Assembly: GCA_038049695.1 (NCBI GenBank)
Contig: CP142453.1
Location: forward strand, 114,778,001 to 114,842,000
Source: Cinnamomum chago
Lineage: Eukaryota > Streptophyta > Magnoliopsida > Laurales > Lauraceae
Direction of reading: 5' to 3'
Length of the DNA stretch: 64,000 bases
This document shows positions 53,629 to 64,000 of the stretch, piece by piece (within the stretch, counting starts at the first letter, position 1; every line of letters begins with the position of its first letter). Made by a program: the position numbers and the translations under genes. The notes beneath the pieces are model-generated. The model was not told the DNA's origin. It saw only the letters and a list, made by a program, of their open reading frames with translations, and made no database searches.

Positions 53629-56600
53629 TCATTGCTTTTGCGGATCAACAGAATGAGAGCCTGTCCAACCAGGAGGTGCATATGAGGACATTGGCTGAAT
53701 GGATTGGGCACGGTTGTTGAAAGCTCCAGAACTTGGGTTAAGTGGACTACTAGGCTCATCGGGTGATTCACTTGTGGTCGACTGAGATGGTGGGCTGGTT
53801 GTCCGTGCTGCCCCAAAGGATGCCATATGTGGCGGCACTGGTGAAGGCTTATGTTTCAAGGGCAATGGCTTTGGTGTTTTACCCCCTACAATGAAACTTC
53901 CCACAACCACCTGATAGTTCATTCAAAACCACAAAGCAAAAGGATCAACATTTAAACAGATCACGGAACGAAGCATGAAAAAAGAGAATGATATGTAGCT
54001 GTGTGGACCTGAATGGGAGTTGCTGCCATTAACATCCCCCCAACCCCACCACCCAAAACACGGCCATCTGATCCTGCCAATGCCACACTCAAACCACCAG
54101 TTCTGCTGCGGGTGCCATCAGTCTCTGTTAGCAGAAAGGAACCTGATAGAGAGATTATCTCAAAGCGGCCCTGCAGAAATGAGACTAGATGATCAATGAG
54201 GAAACAAATTATCCATGAATCTAATGCTCTCAGAATAAAGAAGACACTGATTTCCAGTTATTATGGATATAGCCATTGGTTCAGTATAAACCGTAAGGAA
54301 CAAAGAGTAACATTAATTTGTACCACGAAAGAAGGTACAGAACGAATGATTGGGTAGTTTCATGTCTGCCGAAATTGCATAGATCTTGGAAAATTCACAT
54401 GTGAAACTTAGATTTCATAAAACACGCCAACTTTAGAAGATGTTCTTCTATTTCAACTTTCTAGACACAGAAGAATGTTTTTCATGTTCAGACTTAAAAA
54501 ACAAAGCTCAGTGTGATGATTATTTGACAAGCCAGTACTTCACATTTCTAGCTTCATCTTGTAGACATGCAAACTTGACAAAGAAAAAGAAGCCAGGGAA
54601 TATTCTCCAGAAGCATGGAAAATGGATTCCATGGAATATCAAAGATTCCATAAAAAAAAATGGAGAAAATGACTTCCTCAAGTCAAGAGATCATAAAAAA
54701 TAGGTCCACAGCTCCAAGATGAAGAAAATGGCGAAAGTTGCATCAATATCAGATATCGGAAGACCAGGTACAAGGAAAAAAATACCACAGTTTGACATGG
54801 GTACACCAAATTGATGGTGGGCATGCACCCTCACAGCCCGAAAACCCAAAAATCCACACTATCGAGGCTTTTCTCAGGGCACAACACAATTGACCCCCTT
54901 AAAATGATGAACGTCGTCCTTTCATGAGCCATATCTTCCACGATACAGATCGGATTGGTACAAACTTGAGGTCTACTGGCATCTACACAGAATGACCTTA
55001 CCAACGGCGTATCGAGTACACGATCCGACCGGCGGATCAAAAATCATGATCGTTTGAAGATTTCACACAAATATATAAAGGAGGAAAAATGAGACTTAAT
55101 CGAGGGGGGTGCCTATCATTGCCCAAACTAGTTGCTTGGATGAAGGAAATGCACCTCCATGCCCAAGATTGACAAAAAATTGAACATAGGAATCCAACCC
55201 CCACAACCAAAAAAAAAAAAAAGAGAGAGAAAAAAAGTAATCATCCCGAGGCAACATCTTCTTCATTACAGATTGGATCAGGAAAATCTTGAGTCAACAA
55301 AAATTCTACTCGAAGAGAGCTTTCCAACGACATGTGGGCGAAAATCTGACGGAGAGATCAAAAGTTATCATGATTCGAATATCACAAAGAAAAAACGCGG
55401 GAAAAGAGTTCGGTGTGAAATGGCCCACTCCCACACCCTAGCTGGGCGTGGAATGCTCTAGCCCCAAGCCTAAGCTGAGCGTGGAATGACTCCATTCTAC
55501 GCCTAGGCCGGGTGTGGGATGATGATGACTTCCCACACCCAAGTTGGGCGTGGAACGCACCTGTCTCCCGCCTGAGAATGTATCAGTCAACTTCAGAAGC
55601 CTATATCTCCCTTAATACAGCTCCGATCATGACAATGACTCTTTCCAATTGTAGCTCAGTTGGCCAAGGACTCTTTCTACGGACAAGGACTCTTTCCAAT
55701 GGTAGCATAACCAACGAAAGTTGGCCAAGGACTCTACGCCTCAGTAAGCGGAGAGGTCTTGTGTTCGACACCTACCTTCATTGGTCACCTCCCATAATTT
55801 TACCCGATGCATGTGGATAGGATAGTTTGCATGTGCCCCTAGGGATTAGTTCTCGGTTGTCCATAATTGAGTGTCCCTTAGGCTCAGGGCCAAAGACTCA
55901 TGGGTAGGGCTGGGCAGGAGATACCCAAGGCTACTAAAAAAAAAAAATGGTAGGCAGCATAGCAAAATCCAATGGTTGGATCAAAAGTTATAGACGTTTA
56001 AAGACCACCTGTCCAAAAAGGAACAAAAAAGTGGATCAGTAGTCATCTTCTAGGGGTCATATCTCCCTCAATACATCTCCGACTGGGATAATCTTGGATT
56101 CTACAGACATTTACTCGAAAAGAGCTTTCTAATGGTGGAAAGCACAAAAAAAAAAATCCAATGGTTGGATCAGAAGTTATTGCCGGTTCTACCCACTGTT
56201 CTTCCTTGCACTGTCTCTCTTTCCTGTGTGCTTTGAACTTCCATTCCTTCGATTTTCTACTATGAGATCCTTGGCATCATGAGGGATACAAGGGGATATA
56301 GAGTTTGTTGTTTACCATAAGGCAGGGCTCGCATATACACAGAGTTTCAGTGCACCGCCTTACTCCCTTGAGAGATCTTATGCACTAGTCTTGGGACTCC
56401 TTGGGACAGGTTGACCTCATCTATCACGGTTTTTACCTTAGGCTAAGCCGCTAAGGAGATCCTTGGGTTGTACGAGCTATCCCCCTTTATGCAGTACCCT
56501 TGGACGTGTTCTGGGTGTGTGTCTCTCCCACTGGTGAACTCTACTACTAGTATAGGTATAGCAACCCTTTGGGCGAGTTTGCCCATCCACTACGGGACAT

Positions 56601-59398
56601 GCCTTAGGCTGAGGAGATCCTTGAGTTCTAAAAGCTACCCCCCTCTACGTAGTCCCATTGGATGTTTTCTAGGTGTGTGTGCCTCTCCCATCGGTGAACT
56701 CTACTACTGGTATAGCAACCCTTTGGACGAGCTTGCCCCCATCTACTATGGTTCTTGCCTTAGGCTAAGGAGATCCTTGAGTTCTAAAACTACCCCACTC
56801 TATGCAGTCCCCTTGGACGTGTTCTGAGTGTGTGCGCCCCTCCCATTGGTGAACTCTATTACTGGCATAGCAAATCATCAAGTTTGAGGTTTCTTTGAGG
56901 ACTTGCAATTGGGGACTTGAGATCCCACAAACACTATAATCTGATGGGTTTGTACCAAGGGTATTGACACTTGTCAGGCTAACCAAGAGCAATGTGTTGA
57001 TCCAGATTCATTGGTTTTCACAGGCTATATACCTTGACCTAAAATCATTAAAAGAAACATAACTTTGCCAATTTCTTTTGTGTTCCTTTTGAGCTTTCTT
57101 TTCCTTTCTCTCAAATTGAGTACCCTACACTCTAGTGACTCCACTAAATTCATCTTTCCCTTTTGTGAAGCATCCGTGCTCACACTTGGTAGAAATAAAT
57201 TCTTTTTAAAATTATACAAATTTTTGCATATTCAGTTTCAATTGAAAAAAAATAATCACACAGATTTCAAACGCGAAAACACTAAAAGGAACATGATTAG
57301 GATCTACATAAACCAAACCAAATCAAGCCAAGCCTTTTCCCACTAGGTGGGGTCGGCTATATGGATTTGACGACGCCAATCAAATCTGTCTAGGGCCATG
57401 TCCTCCGTTAGATCCATGTAGGCAAGGTCATGTTTAATAGTTTCTTTCCAACTTCTCTTGGGTCTCCCTCTCCCTCCTACTCCGGGCACTCTCTATGCTT
57501 TCACACCTTTTAACAGGTGCCTCCGTTGGGCGCCTTCTAACATGGCCGAACCATCTCAGTCGATTTTCTCTCATTTTATCTTTAATCGGTGCTATTCCTA
57601 CTTTGCCCCTAATCTCCTCATTCCTAATCCTATCTCTCCTTGTGATCCCACACATCCATCTTAACATTCTCATCTCCGCAACTTCCATCTTCTTAACATG
57701 ATTATGCTTTACTGCCCAACACTCTGAACCATATAACAACGCTGGACGTACCGCCACCTTATAATACTTTCCTTTAATCTTGAGGGGGACTTTCCGATCA
57801 CACAAAACCCCCGAAGCACTCCTCCATACATGCACTTTATTTTTCTGGTTCACAAGTGGTCCAAAGATGACTAGGAATGAAATATTGATTACCTGAAAGA
57901 CCCGAATTATAATAAAAAATAAAAAATAAAAAATGGTACGGATCGAATAATTGAACCTTCTTCTTTGTTCCAGGCTGAGGACCTGATTACATCACCATAA
58001 TTCACAATATACATAAAAATTAACTGGATTGTATGTATGCACGTATATATGTTTTGGGTCTTGATTCAGGTAGAGTTCCTGGCCCTTCATTTGGGTCTCG
58101 GTCTGGTTCTGGGTCCAGGTCAGGTATTTAATTTTTCTTTGGGGGTGAAGAAAAGTTCTATAACTTGGACCAGTACAAGTCTGTATTACTAATTTGGCTC
58201 CATGTCCAGGTACACAAGGACCCAACCTCAAGCCAACCCATTTTCATTCTTAAAGCCGAAAAAAGACATGGTCAATTAGTAGTTTCATGACTTCATGGTT
58301 TTTACACTGACTTGAGAGCTATCTATGACTGTGATCAGGTAACTAACTGAACATGCCTAGGTAACATGGTCATCATAAATTTCCAGTTGAGCTAAAGTTG
58401 GAGGTGAATAGGTATGTGCTTGCCAGAAGATGGTGATCCAATTAGAAGCCAAATAGAACCTGCGGAATGGCTGATGTTCATCTGCCTGTTTTTCTTCATT
58501 AGTTACACTGGACAAACCATATGTTATGCACTACTTAAAAAAGATTGAAATAAAAAAGAAAAGAAAATCCAATCTGAACTTTGTGAAAAGTAAATTCCAA
58601 TGAAGGCAGAAAGGATAAATAATGATCATAAGCCACAATTCCTGATAGGATGCAAATTATAGGTGTTTGCATGTCTATAGTTATTATATCAAGTTTGATA
58701 TTATGGACTGTCTATGATGTCCATTGTGTATTTTTAAGTTCTAATGCCACAACAATATCTCCATGTGCATGTCAACACTTGTTTCTGTGGCATCTACCAT
58801 GTTTTACACAGCATATATGCTTAGAAGCCAATGAAATTTTAAAAGGATACAATAATAAAGAATATAATGAAGACAATATGTTGAAAGCCTGAAACTATAT
58901 ACTCAAATTAGAAATGGCACTAAAAATTCCATTCCACCAAACCTCATATGTGACAGTCCCACCAAATGTTGCTGGCTGACGAAGGGTAGCATTACAAATG
59001 GCACCATTTGCTGAAAGGATACAAATGGCACGTGACCCTTGCTGTGAGAAGGCCATAATGCTTGATGCTACATCCTGCCAAAAGATAATGAAATCATCAA
59101 AAAACATAAATAATATATCCTTCAAAAGCAATTCAGTTTCATGGAACATTTTGTTGTCTCTAGTTGGTCCAAGCTTAGAATGTGTACTCAAGGATATATG
59201 GGCTCCCGTGTGGATTTCTGGCACACACCTACTATGATAGACAATATTTCATGGGGGAGGTAGGGGATCAAGACATTTGGATGCGACCCACTTGTATGTA
59301 AAACTTCAAGTCGACTAGATAATCATAACCCCTTGATCCATGACCCTAAAAGTTTAATGGTTTCAAAAGGCATCATTTATTATTATTATTATTATTAC

Positions 59399-59438
<40 letters not shown>

Positions 59439-60635
59439 GGATTTCAATTCAACTGTGGGTCCCATTTGGATCAGTGTAAAAAACAGGATCAGTGACATTT
59501 CAAGAGGGTGGTACTGGGTGACAGGGTCAGATGGATCATGGGGGCCCCAGGTGAGCCCCACAAGTTGTCTCATACGGTAGGTGCCATGCAAGACATCCAC
59601 ACAAGAGCACCAAAGAGAGAGATCCCGAGTGAGACCCGTCGGGAGCCTGCCCAATGCAGTCCTGGACCCTCACGCTCTTGAGTCCACACTCTGGGCTTCA
59701 AGCCTTCAACTGGATGTGAAATCTCTGGTTGCATCACCTGGGGGTCTAATGGAATCATCACCACTGGGAAGGTTTGGAATCATCACCAAAACCAAACATC
59801 ATGGAAGGAAAAAGATAAATTTCAATGTAGTTGAACTGTGGCGGCAATGTATCTTTGTGCATGCGCAGGCATGTGAACTGCATGTGTACTGCATGTATAT
59901 TTGAGGTGTACAAGCAAGACAAAAGTTGTCCCTCAGTCATGTAGGGACAATAGGTGTAGTTTGTTCCATCAAGTTTTATGGAAAAAAGTTGGGTCATTCT
60001 AGAGCCTATTATGATATTAAGAAAAGACTGCTAAAAAAAGACAACCAAACAAAACAAAGAGACAAAAAGAAGTGATGGTTTACAATCATGCCTTAATGAC
60101 AATCCTCTAGAAGAAAGTTACAGTAATGACACTGCAAGCATTTGGGGAATTCATGTTGAGAGTATAAAAAAAAACTCCAAATGCTGCCAGGCAGCTCTTC
60201 TCCTGTGATTCCTCAAATGCTCAACCCCTCCTAAAATTTGGATATCTGAAAAATGGCATTTCACTATGGCAAATTCCCTAAGCTACTGGAACTCTTGCAA
60301 TCAGAAGTGTTTATCAGCTGACAATCTGTAATGGGATTTGGAATTCCATACAGGCCAAATCCACCTCAGAAGTTCCAGCAACCAACAGGCCCAAAAAGAG
60401 AAACACATGAAATTGTGCAGTCAAAACAACTTTTTTTTTTGGTAAACATTAAGCATTAAGAAAATTATTTGGGAATATACAAAACAGGAAACTAGTCTGC
60501 AAGAATTAGAAGAAAAAAAAAAAAGGTTAGCAATTATAAAAATGAGAAGCAAAACTGGGTGACAAAAGAGATAATCACTTACCTCTCCAGCTTTAACAGT
60601 GATGATGTGTGGAGTAAAAGCAAACCCAGCTGAGC
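53629..60635 (-). CDS. AHL: AT-hook motif nuclear-localized (AHL) protein, PPC/DUF296 domain (3' part; 5' exon(s) off window)
   Basis: Four coding exons on the minus strand: 60583-60635, 58943-59074, 54009-54170 and 53629-53910, all GT-AG and in frame, giving about 208 C-terminal residues. The PPC domain is clear: [84 protein letters not shown], then [16 protein letters not shown] proline/serine-rich tail ends [16 protein letters not shown] proteins bind AT-rich DNA through an N-terminal AT hook and oligomerise through PPC in the nucleus. The AT-hook exon (RGRP) is not between 60636 and 64000 in any form I can see, so it should lie to the right. Introns inside the PPC domain place it in the intron-containing clade B. 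The exon at 60583 starts in phase 2. Confidence 0.92.
54840..56190. repeat. About four diverged copies of an imperfect repeat in the AHL intron
   Basis: Similar blocks recur: CATATCTTCCACGATACAGA (54931) with GGATCAAAAATCATGATCG; AACATCTTCTTCATTACAGA (55253) with GAGATCAAAAGTTATCATG; CTATATCTCCCTTAATACAG (55602) with TTGGATCAAAAGTTATAGAC; CATATCTCCCTCAATACATC (56068) with TTGGATCAGAAGTTATTGC. AAAGAGCTTTC.AATGG occurs between several pairs. Between copies 2 and 3 there is a run of GGGCGTGGAATG-like words (55444-55560). It may be part of an old LTR element, but no ends were found. Confidence 0.55.
55652..55946 (+). mobile_element. tRNA-derived SINE inside the repeat block
   Basis: A box GTAGCTCAGTTGGCCAAGG, B box TTGTGTTCGACACC, then a body ending GGGATTAGTTCTCGG and GGAGATACCCAAGG with about 12 A. 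The head looks partly duplicated (CCAAGGACTCT occurs twice, with CTCTTTCCAATGGTAGCATA between). The 3' body resembles the SINE at 4639-4813. It interrupts a copy of the surrounding repeat. Confidence 0.65.
56461..56880. repeat. Tandem repeat, about 157-bp unit, about 2.7 copies, AHL intron
   Basis: Units start CCTTGGGTTGTACGAGCT (56461), CCTTGAGTTCTAAAAGCT (56619) and CCTTGAGTTCTAAAACTACC (56775). Each continues with GGACGTGTTCTG or a variant, GGTGAACTCTACTACT and GCCTTAGGCTAAGGAGATCC. A partial copy precedes them (TTAGGCTAAGCCGCTAAGGAG near 56438). Confidence 0.85.
57310..57826 (-). mobile_element. 5'-truncated RTE-clade LINE, copy 2
   Basis: The same 3' region as the copy at 44522-45453, also on the minus strand ([46 protein letters not shown]), but truncated at a shorter point (homology stops at CCTCCA, 57826) and frame-broken near [11 protein letters not shown]. 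It ends with the AACCAAACC-type tail. The flanking 5-bp TACAT (57305-57309 and 57827-57831) may be a target duplication. It lies in the AHL intron between the second and third visible exons. Confidence 0.85.
57832..58942 (-). other. AHL intron, stretch left of exon 58943-59074
   Basis: AT-rich intron DNA with short words such as GGTCTCGGTCTGGTTCTGGG near 58095. No element or exon recognised. Confidence 0.5.
59075..60582 (-). other. AHL intron between exons 60583-60635 and 58943-59074
   Basis: It contains the ATT microsatellite at 59377-59438 and a dispersed-repeat-like segment around it (59230-59470) resembling 13330-13510. No coding potential recognised. Confidence 0.55.
59377..59438. repeat. 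(ATT)n microsatellite
   Basis: About 20 ATT units with one ACT interruption. Confidence 0.95.
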
Positions 60636-61809
60636 CTGTCATTAATCAACACAAAAGGAACAAGTCAAGAACATGAAATAGACACAAACCCCTAAAAATG
60701 TGATTGCCTCTAGAAAAGAAATGGTAATTGACAACTAGAAAAGAATTATTTGTTTATTGTGCCATTTCAATGACATAATGTTGAGAATACATTTGTTTCT
60801 CAAATAAACTATTCTAAACTAAACCTTAATTTTCATGCTTAAATATTTCTGACACTGAAAAATTCTGCAAGCACTTGAACAAATAAAAGGCATCAAAATC
60901 CTCCAATTTAAGAAAATAACAAGAGAAATGCAGTATGTAGCAGACTCATTGGCTAAAGTCACAAGGTGCCAATTTAGAATAACAGGACATAGTTCATTCA
61001 TTTCACCTCAGCCAAAATACCGAAACATTCTACTCCAGGTAGGAATCTGGAAGAAGACATACATATAATTTCTTACATTCAGAAACTCTGTATATAGGCC
61101 TAAACAGATCTATTCCTGTACTTCTTATTCATATTTTTTGGCCTTTTCACATTTTACCCCTACATCAAGTTTAGAAAATGGGTAAAAGATCCGCACACCA
61201 CCACCAATCCCCAGTCGAATAGGACTTCATAAATTTTAAGCCAAAAAAAAAAATATATATATATATATATATATGACTTCATAAATGTAGAGATTAGGGT
61301 TTAGCTTTCTCCCTCAACCCGAATACCTCACCCGTTAGTGAACAGCCTTGTTTGTGGAAAATCTCTACAGCAGTGGCAACTTTCAAAACTTTTATAGGCT
61401 ACAATAGCAAGCCATTTTAAATTTATACGTACATTAGGAAAAAGGCCAGATATATGATTTTCTTCATATTTTCTGATATATTAGAAGCCACCCCGAAATT
61501 TCGTATGACATTCTTATCATGCTAGTGACCACAACATAGTTGGGACAAGGCTTTGATAATGATGATGATTCATATCTCGTTAGTCCACAGATGGCTCTTA
61601 GCATCAGTATCGCGCAGACACTGTAGCATGATAACATTATGAATAAGTTTAAAGAAGAGATCAAATGGCTTCAATAATGACAAACTAGTGAAATGTGGCC
61701 TGAGATGGTTTGGGACAGAACACAGCCCCATGACCAAATAAACCTAAGTGATGTGAGTACAAGCTTACAGTTTTCTGTTAATTTAGCATTCTATATTCCT
61801 TTTTCCATT
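60636..61809 (-). other. AHL upstream intron, left of the L1 insertion
   Basis: AT-rich intron. It holds an AT microsatellite (61253-61274) and at 61533-61572 a CATAGTTGGGACAAGGCTTT end with GATGATGATG, the same RTE/SINE 3' end as at 18423. No AT-hook exon seen. Confidence 0.5.
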
Positions 61810-63954
61810 ACAGTTTGTGGATGATACCATCATCTTTTGCGATGCTTCTCTGAATCAGGTACATCCGGTGAAACTTCTTTTACACTGGTTTGAATTTTTA
61901 TCAGGTCTCAAAATCAATTATGGCAAATGTGAATTGATTGGCATTAGGACAGAAGAAAGTCATGTTGATTCGTTATCAAAGGTGTCTGGGTGTAAAGTTG
62001 GAAGGATTCCCTCTAAATACTTGGGAATACCTTCGTGTTTGGGATTGCCAAAGAAATCTCTTTGGGACCCGGTGGTGGAGCGGGTTGAAAGAAAATTAAG
62101 CTCTTGGAAAGGAAGATATTTATCGATGGGAGGTAGACTTATTTTATTAAGTCAGTTCTGTCAAGTATTCCAATCTATTTTCTTTCCTGCTTCAGATGTC
62201 CTAAGAGTGTTTTGCGAAGAATAGAAAAAGTTCAACGTGACTTTTTGTGGAATGATTCTTTTGAAAAAAAATAAAAAATAAAACTTGGTTAGATGGGAAA
62301 CAGTGTGTCAACCTATAAATAAGGGTGGTCTGGGTATTCGTTCCATTGAGAAGGTAAATAAAGCTCTTTTGGGTAAGTGGTTATGGAGGGTGGGCGAGCA
62401 TGATCAAGGTTTGTGGAGGAAGATCTTACTAAAAAAAATATCATTTGGGAAATGATGGATGGTGGGTATTAGGTCATGATTATAAGGCTTCAGGTATTTG
62501 GAAGTCTATTCTTTCTATTAAAGATGATTTTGTTCCTTGAGTTCGTTATAGAGCTCATAATGGGAGGAGGATCAGATCTTGGAATGATGAATGGTGTGGT
62601 CAAACGGTGCTGTATCATCAATTTCCTAATCTTTTTTATGGTGGATAAGAGGCATAATGCTTTTGTGAAAGATAATTTTTCCTATTCTGGGGGAGGAGTT
62701 GTTTGGGATTTCTCCTTCCGAAGGAGTCTTTTGGATTGTGAGATTTCTGATTTTGTTTCTTTGCTTAGCTTACTAAGTAAAGTGTTTTTATCAGGGGGTA
62801 ATGTAGATGTCAGAGTATGGAAACCAGATGTTAAGGGCCGGTTTTCAGTGAAGTCTTTTTATAATGCTTTGGCTGATTCTTCAAGAAGAGTGGAGGGCTG
62901 GCACAATTTTTGAACTCCTACAGCTCCGCCAAGGGTGTTGGTTTTCTGTTGGATAGTGAGACTTCATAAAATTTGACCATAAACAAGTTGAGGCGAAGGA
63001 GTCATATTATCATTAATGGGTGTCCAATGTGCTTAGAAGATGAGGAAATGGTGCATCATTTGCTGATTCATTGTCCTTTTGCTCATAGAGTGTGGTCTGC
63101 TTTGTTTGAAATGTTTGGTATGGATTGGGTTTTGCCTAGGGCAGTTGAAGATTTATTTGTTCAATGCATTGGCGCTGTAATTTTATTCAGGGCAAGATCT
63201 TATGGAGGTTAGTAGTGTATGCTACTTGTTGGAAGCTTTGGTTGGAAAGGAATAATAGAGTTTTCTAGAATAAGTCTAACTTTGTGATGGAGGTGGTAGA
63301 GTCTATACTTTGGTCTGTATCCAAATGGGCGAGTAAGCGTAAGGAGTTTAATGGTCTTTCAGTGAAAGATCTTTATAGATCTTGGTCTTCCTTATTTAAA
63401 GGTGGTTGGCGAGTTAAGTTCAGAGTTAAGAGTTGCATGGATAAATCCCCCTGCTGGTGTTCTGAAGTTAAATTTTGATGGTAGCTTTGTGCGTTCTTTG
63501 CAAAATGGAGGGATTGGTAGAGTTACAAGGGATTGGAATGGAAAGATGGTAAGGAGCTTCTATGGGCCGACTGACTCTTCGGATGCTAATGAAACTGAGT
63601 TGTTTGCTCTTCATATTGGTTGCCGAGAGTCACTTCAGATGGCTGGCCATGGTGCTATTCTAGAGGGAGATTCTTTCCCGGTAATTCAGTGGCGTTCTGG
63701 TAGTTCTTCTTATCCTTAGAGATTGCCAGATTGGGTGGAGGAGGTGCAGGATATCTCAAGGAGATTGGGAGCCACCTTCAATCATATTCTTAGGGGAGCT
63801 AATGCCATGGTGGATAGTCTTGCTCGTGAAGGAGTTTTTAGCTCTACCTTGTCTTTTGATGTTTAGTTATCTTTTCTTCTTTGTTTGATGTTTTTCTCTC
63901 GTTGTGCTTTGTTTCTTTTTCTGTGAAATAAAATTTTACTGTAATAAAAAAAAA
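61810..63954 (+). mobile_element. 5'-truncated L1-type LINE with RNase H, 15-bp target duplication
   Basis: Target duplication ATTCCTTTTTCCATT at 61795-61809 and 63955-63969. The insert starts within the RT domain at FVDDTIIFCDAS (61814 onward; FADD is usual), continues with GLKINYGKCEL and SKYLGIPSCLGLPKKSLWDP, then a zf-RVT-like region (CPMCLEDEEMVHHLLIHCPF, about 63014-63073), and an RNase H domain (KLNFDGSFVRSLQNGGIGRV about 63466, NETELFALHIG about 63591), ending SLAREGVFSSTLSFDV. A 3' UTR with AATAAAAT and a poly-A tail follow. Frameshifts and in-frame stops occur in several places (around 62220, 62540, 62912, 63211 and 63718), so it is dead. It sits in the AHL upstream intron, antisense to the gene. 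Confidence 0.9.
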
Positions 63955-64000
63955 ATTCCTTTTTCCATTTTTTTTAATCTTTTGTTGCATTCTGTTAAAA

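Noticed and set aside
55652-55760. Possible tRNA gene (A and B boxes)
   Set aside because: No cloverleaf can be formed with proper acceptor and anticodon arms; it is a SINE head.

Overview
The window is nuclear DNA of a flowering plant. The coding parts are split by spliced introns with GT-AG ends, the proteins are typical plant housekeeping proteins, and the spaces between exons are filled with plant-type Ty1/copia and Ty3/gypsy LTR elements, L1 and RTE LINEs, tRNA-derived SINEs, MITEs and AT/GA microsatellites. Long TE-filled introns would fit a woody or magnoliid-like genome, but the species cannot be fixed from the sequence. I found no organellar, bacterial or CRISPR-like content.

Four host genes can be rebuilt exon by exon. 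(1) 471-6607, minus: 5' half of a CHY1-like 3-hydroxyisobutyryl-CoA hydrolase; the 3' half lies off the left edge. (2) 18875-22047, plus: complete GDP-mannose pyrophosphorylase (VTC1/CYT1 type, four coding exons, 361 aa), with a long 5' leader region. (3) 25354-49230, minus: complete REDUCED WALL ACETYLATION (RWA, Cas1p-like) gene, 15 coding exons, 552 aa, spread over 24 kb. (4) 53629-60635, minus: 3' part of a clade-B AT-hook (AHL) gene with a PPC/DUF296 domain; its first exon(s) lie beyond the right edge. VTC1 (GDP-mannose supply) and RWA (polysaccharide O-acetylation) both serve cell-wall and glycan metabolism, but nothing shows that they are co-regulated.

Between CHY1 and VTC1 (6.6-16.8 kb) there is no gene, but there are two solo LTRs with perfect 5-bp target duplications (7243-9958 and 15253-16042), a TIR element (14199-14879), and two MITEs close to the VTC1 promoter (16114-16297 and 16461-16735). 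RWA carries two whole-looking, very young copia elements in neighbouring introns and in opposite orientation. They form a roughly 5.4-kb inverted repeat around exon 6, which is 159 bp, phase 0/0 and so could be skipped in frame. RWA intron 12 begins with ATAAGT instead of GT and is almost all microsatellite. These two RWA observations are the most unusual things here. I saw no convincing new multi-gene system. The AHL introns hold RTE and L1 LINE copies, a SINE and a roughly 157-bp tandem repeat.
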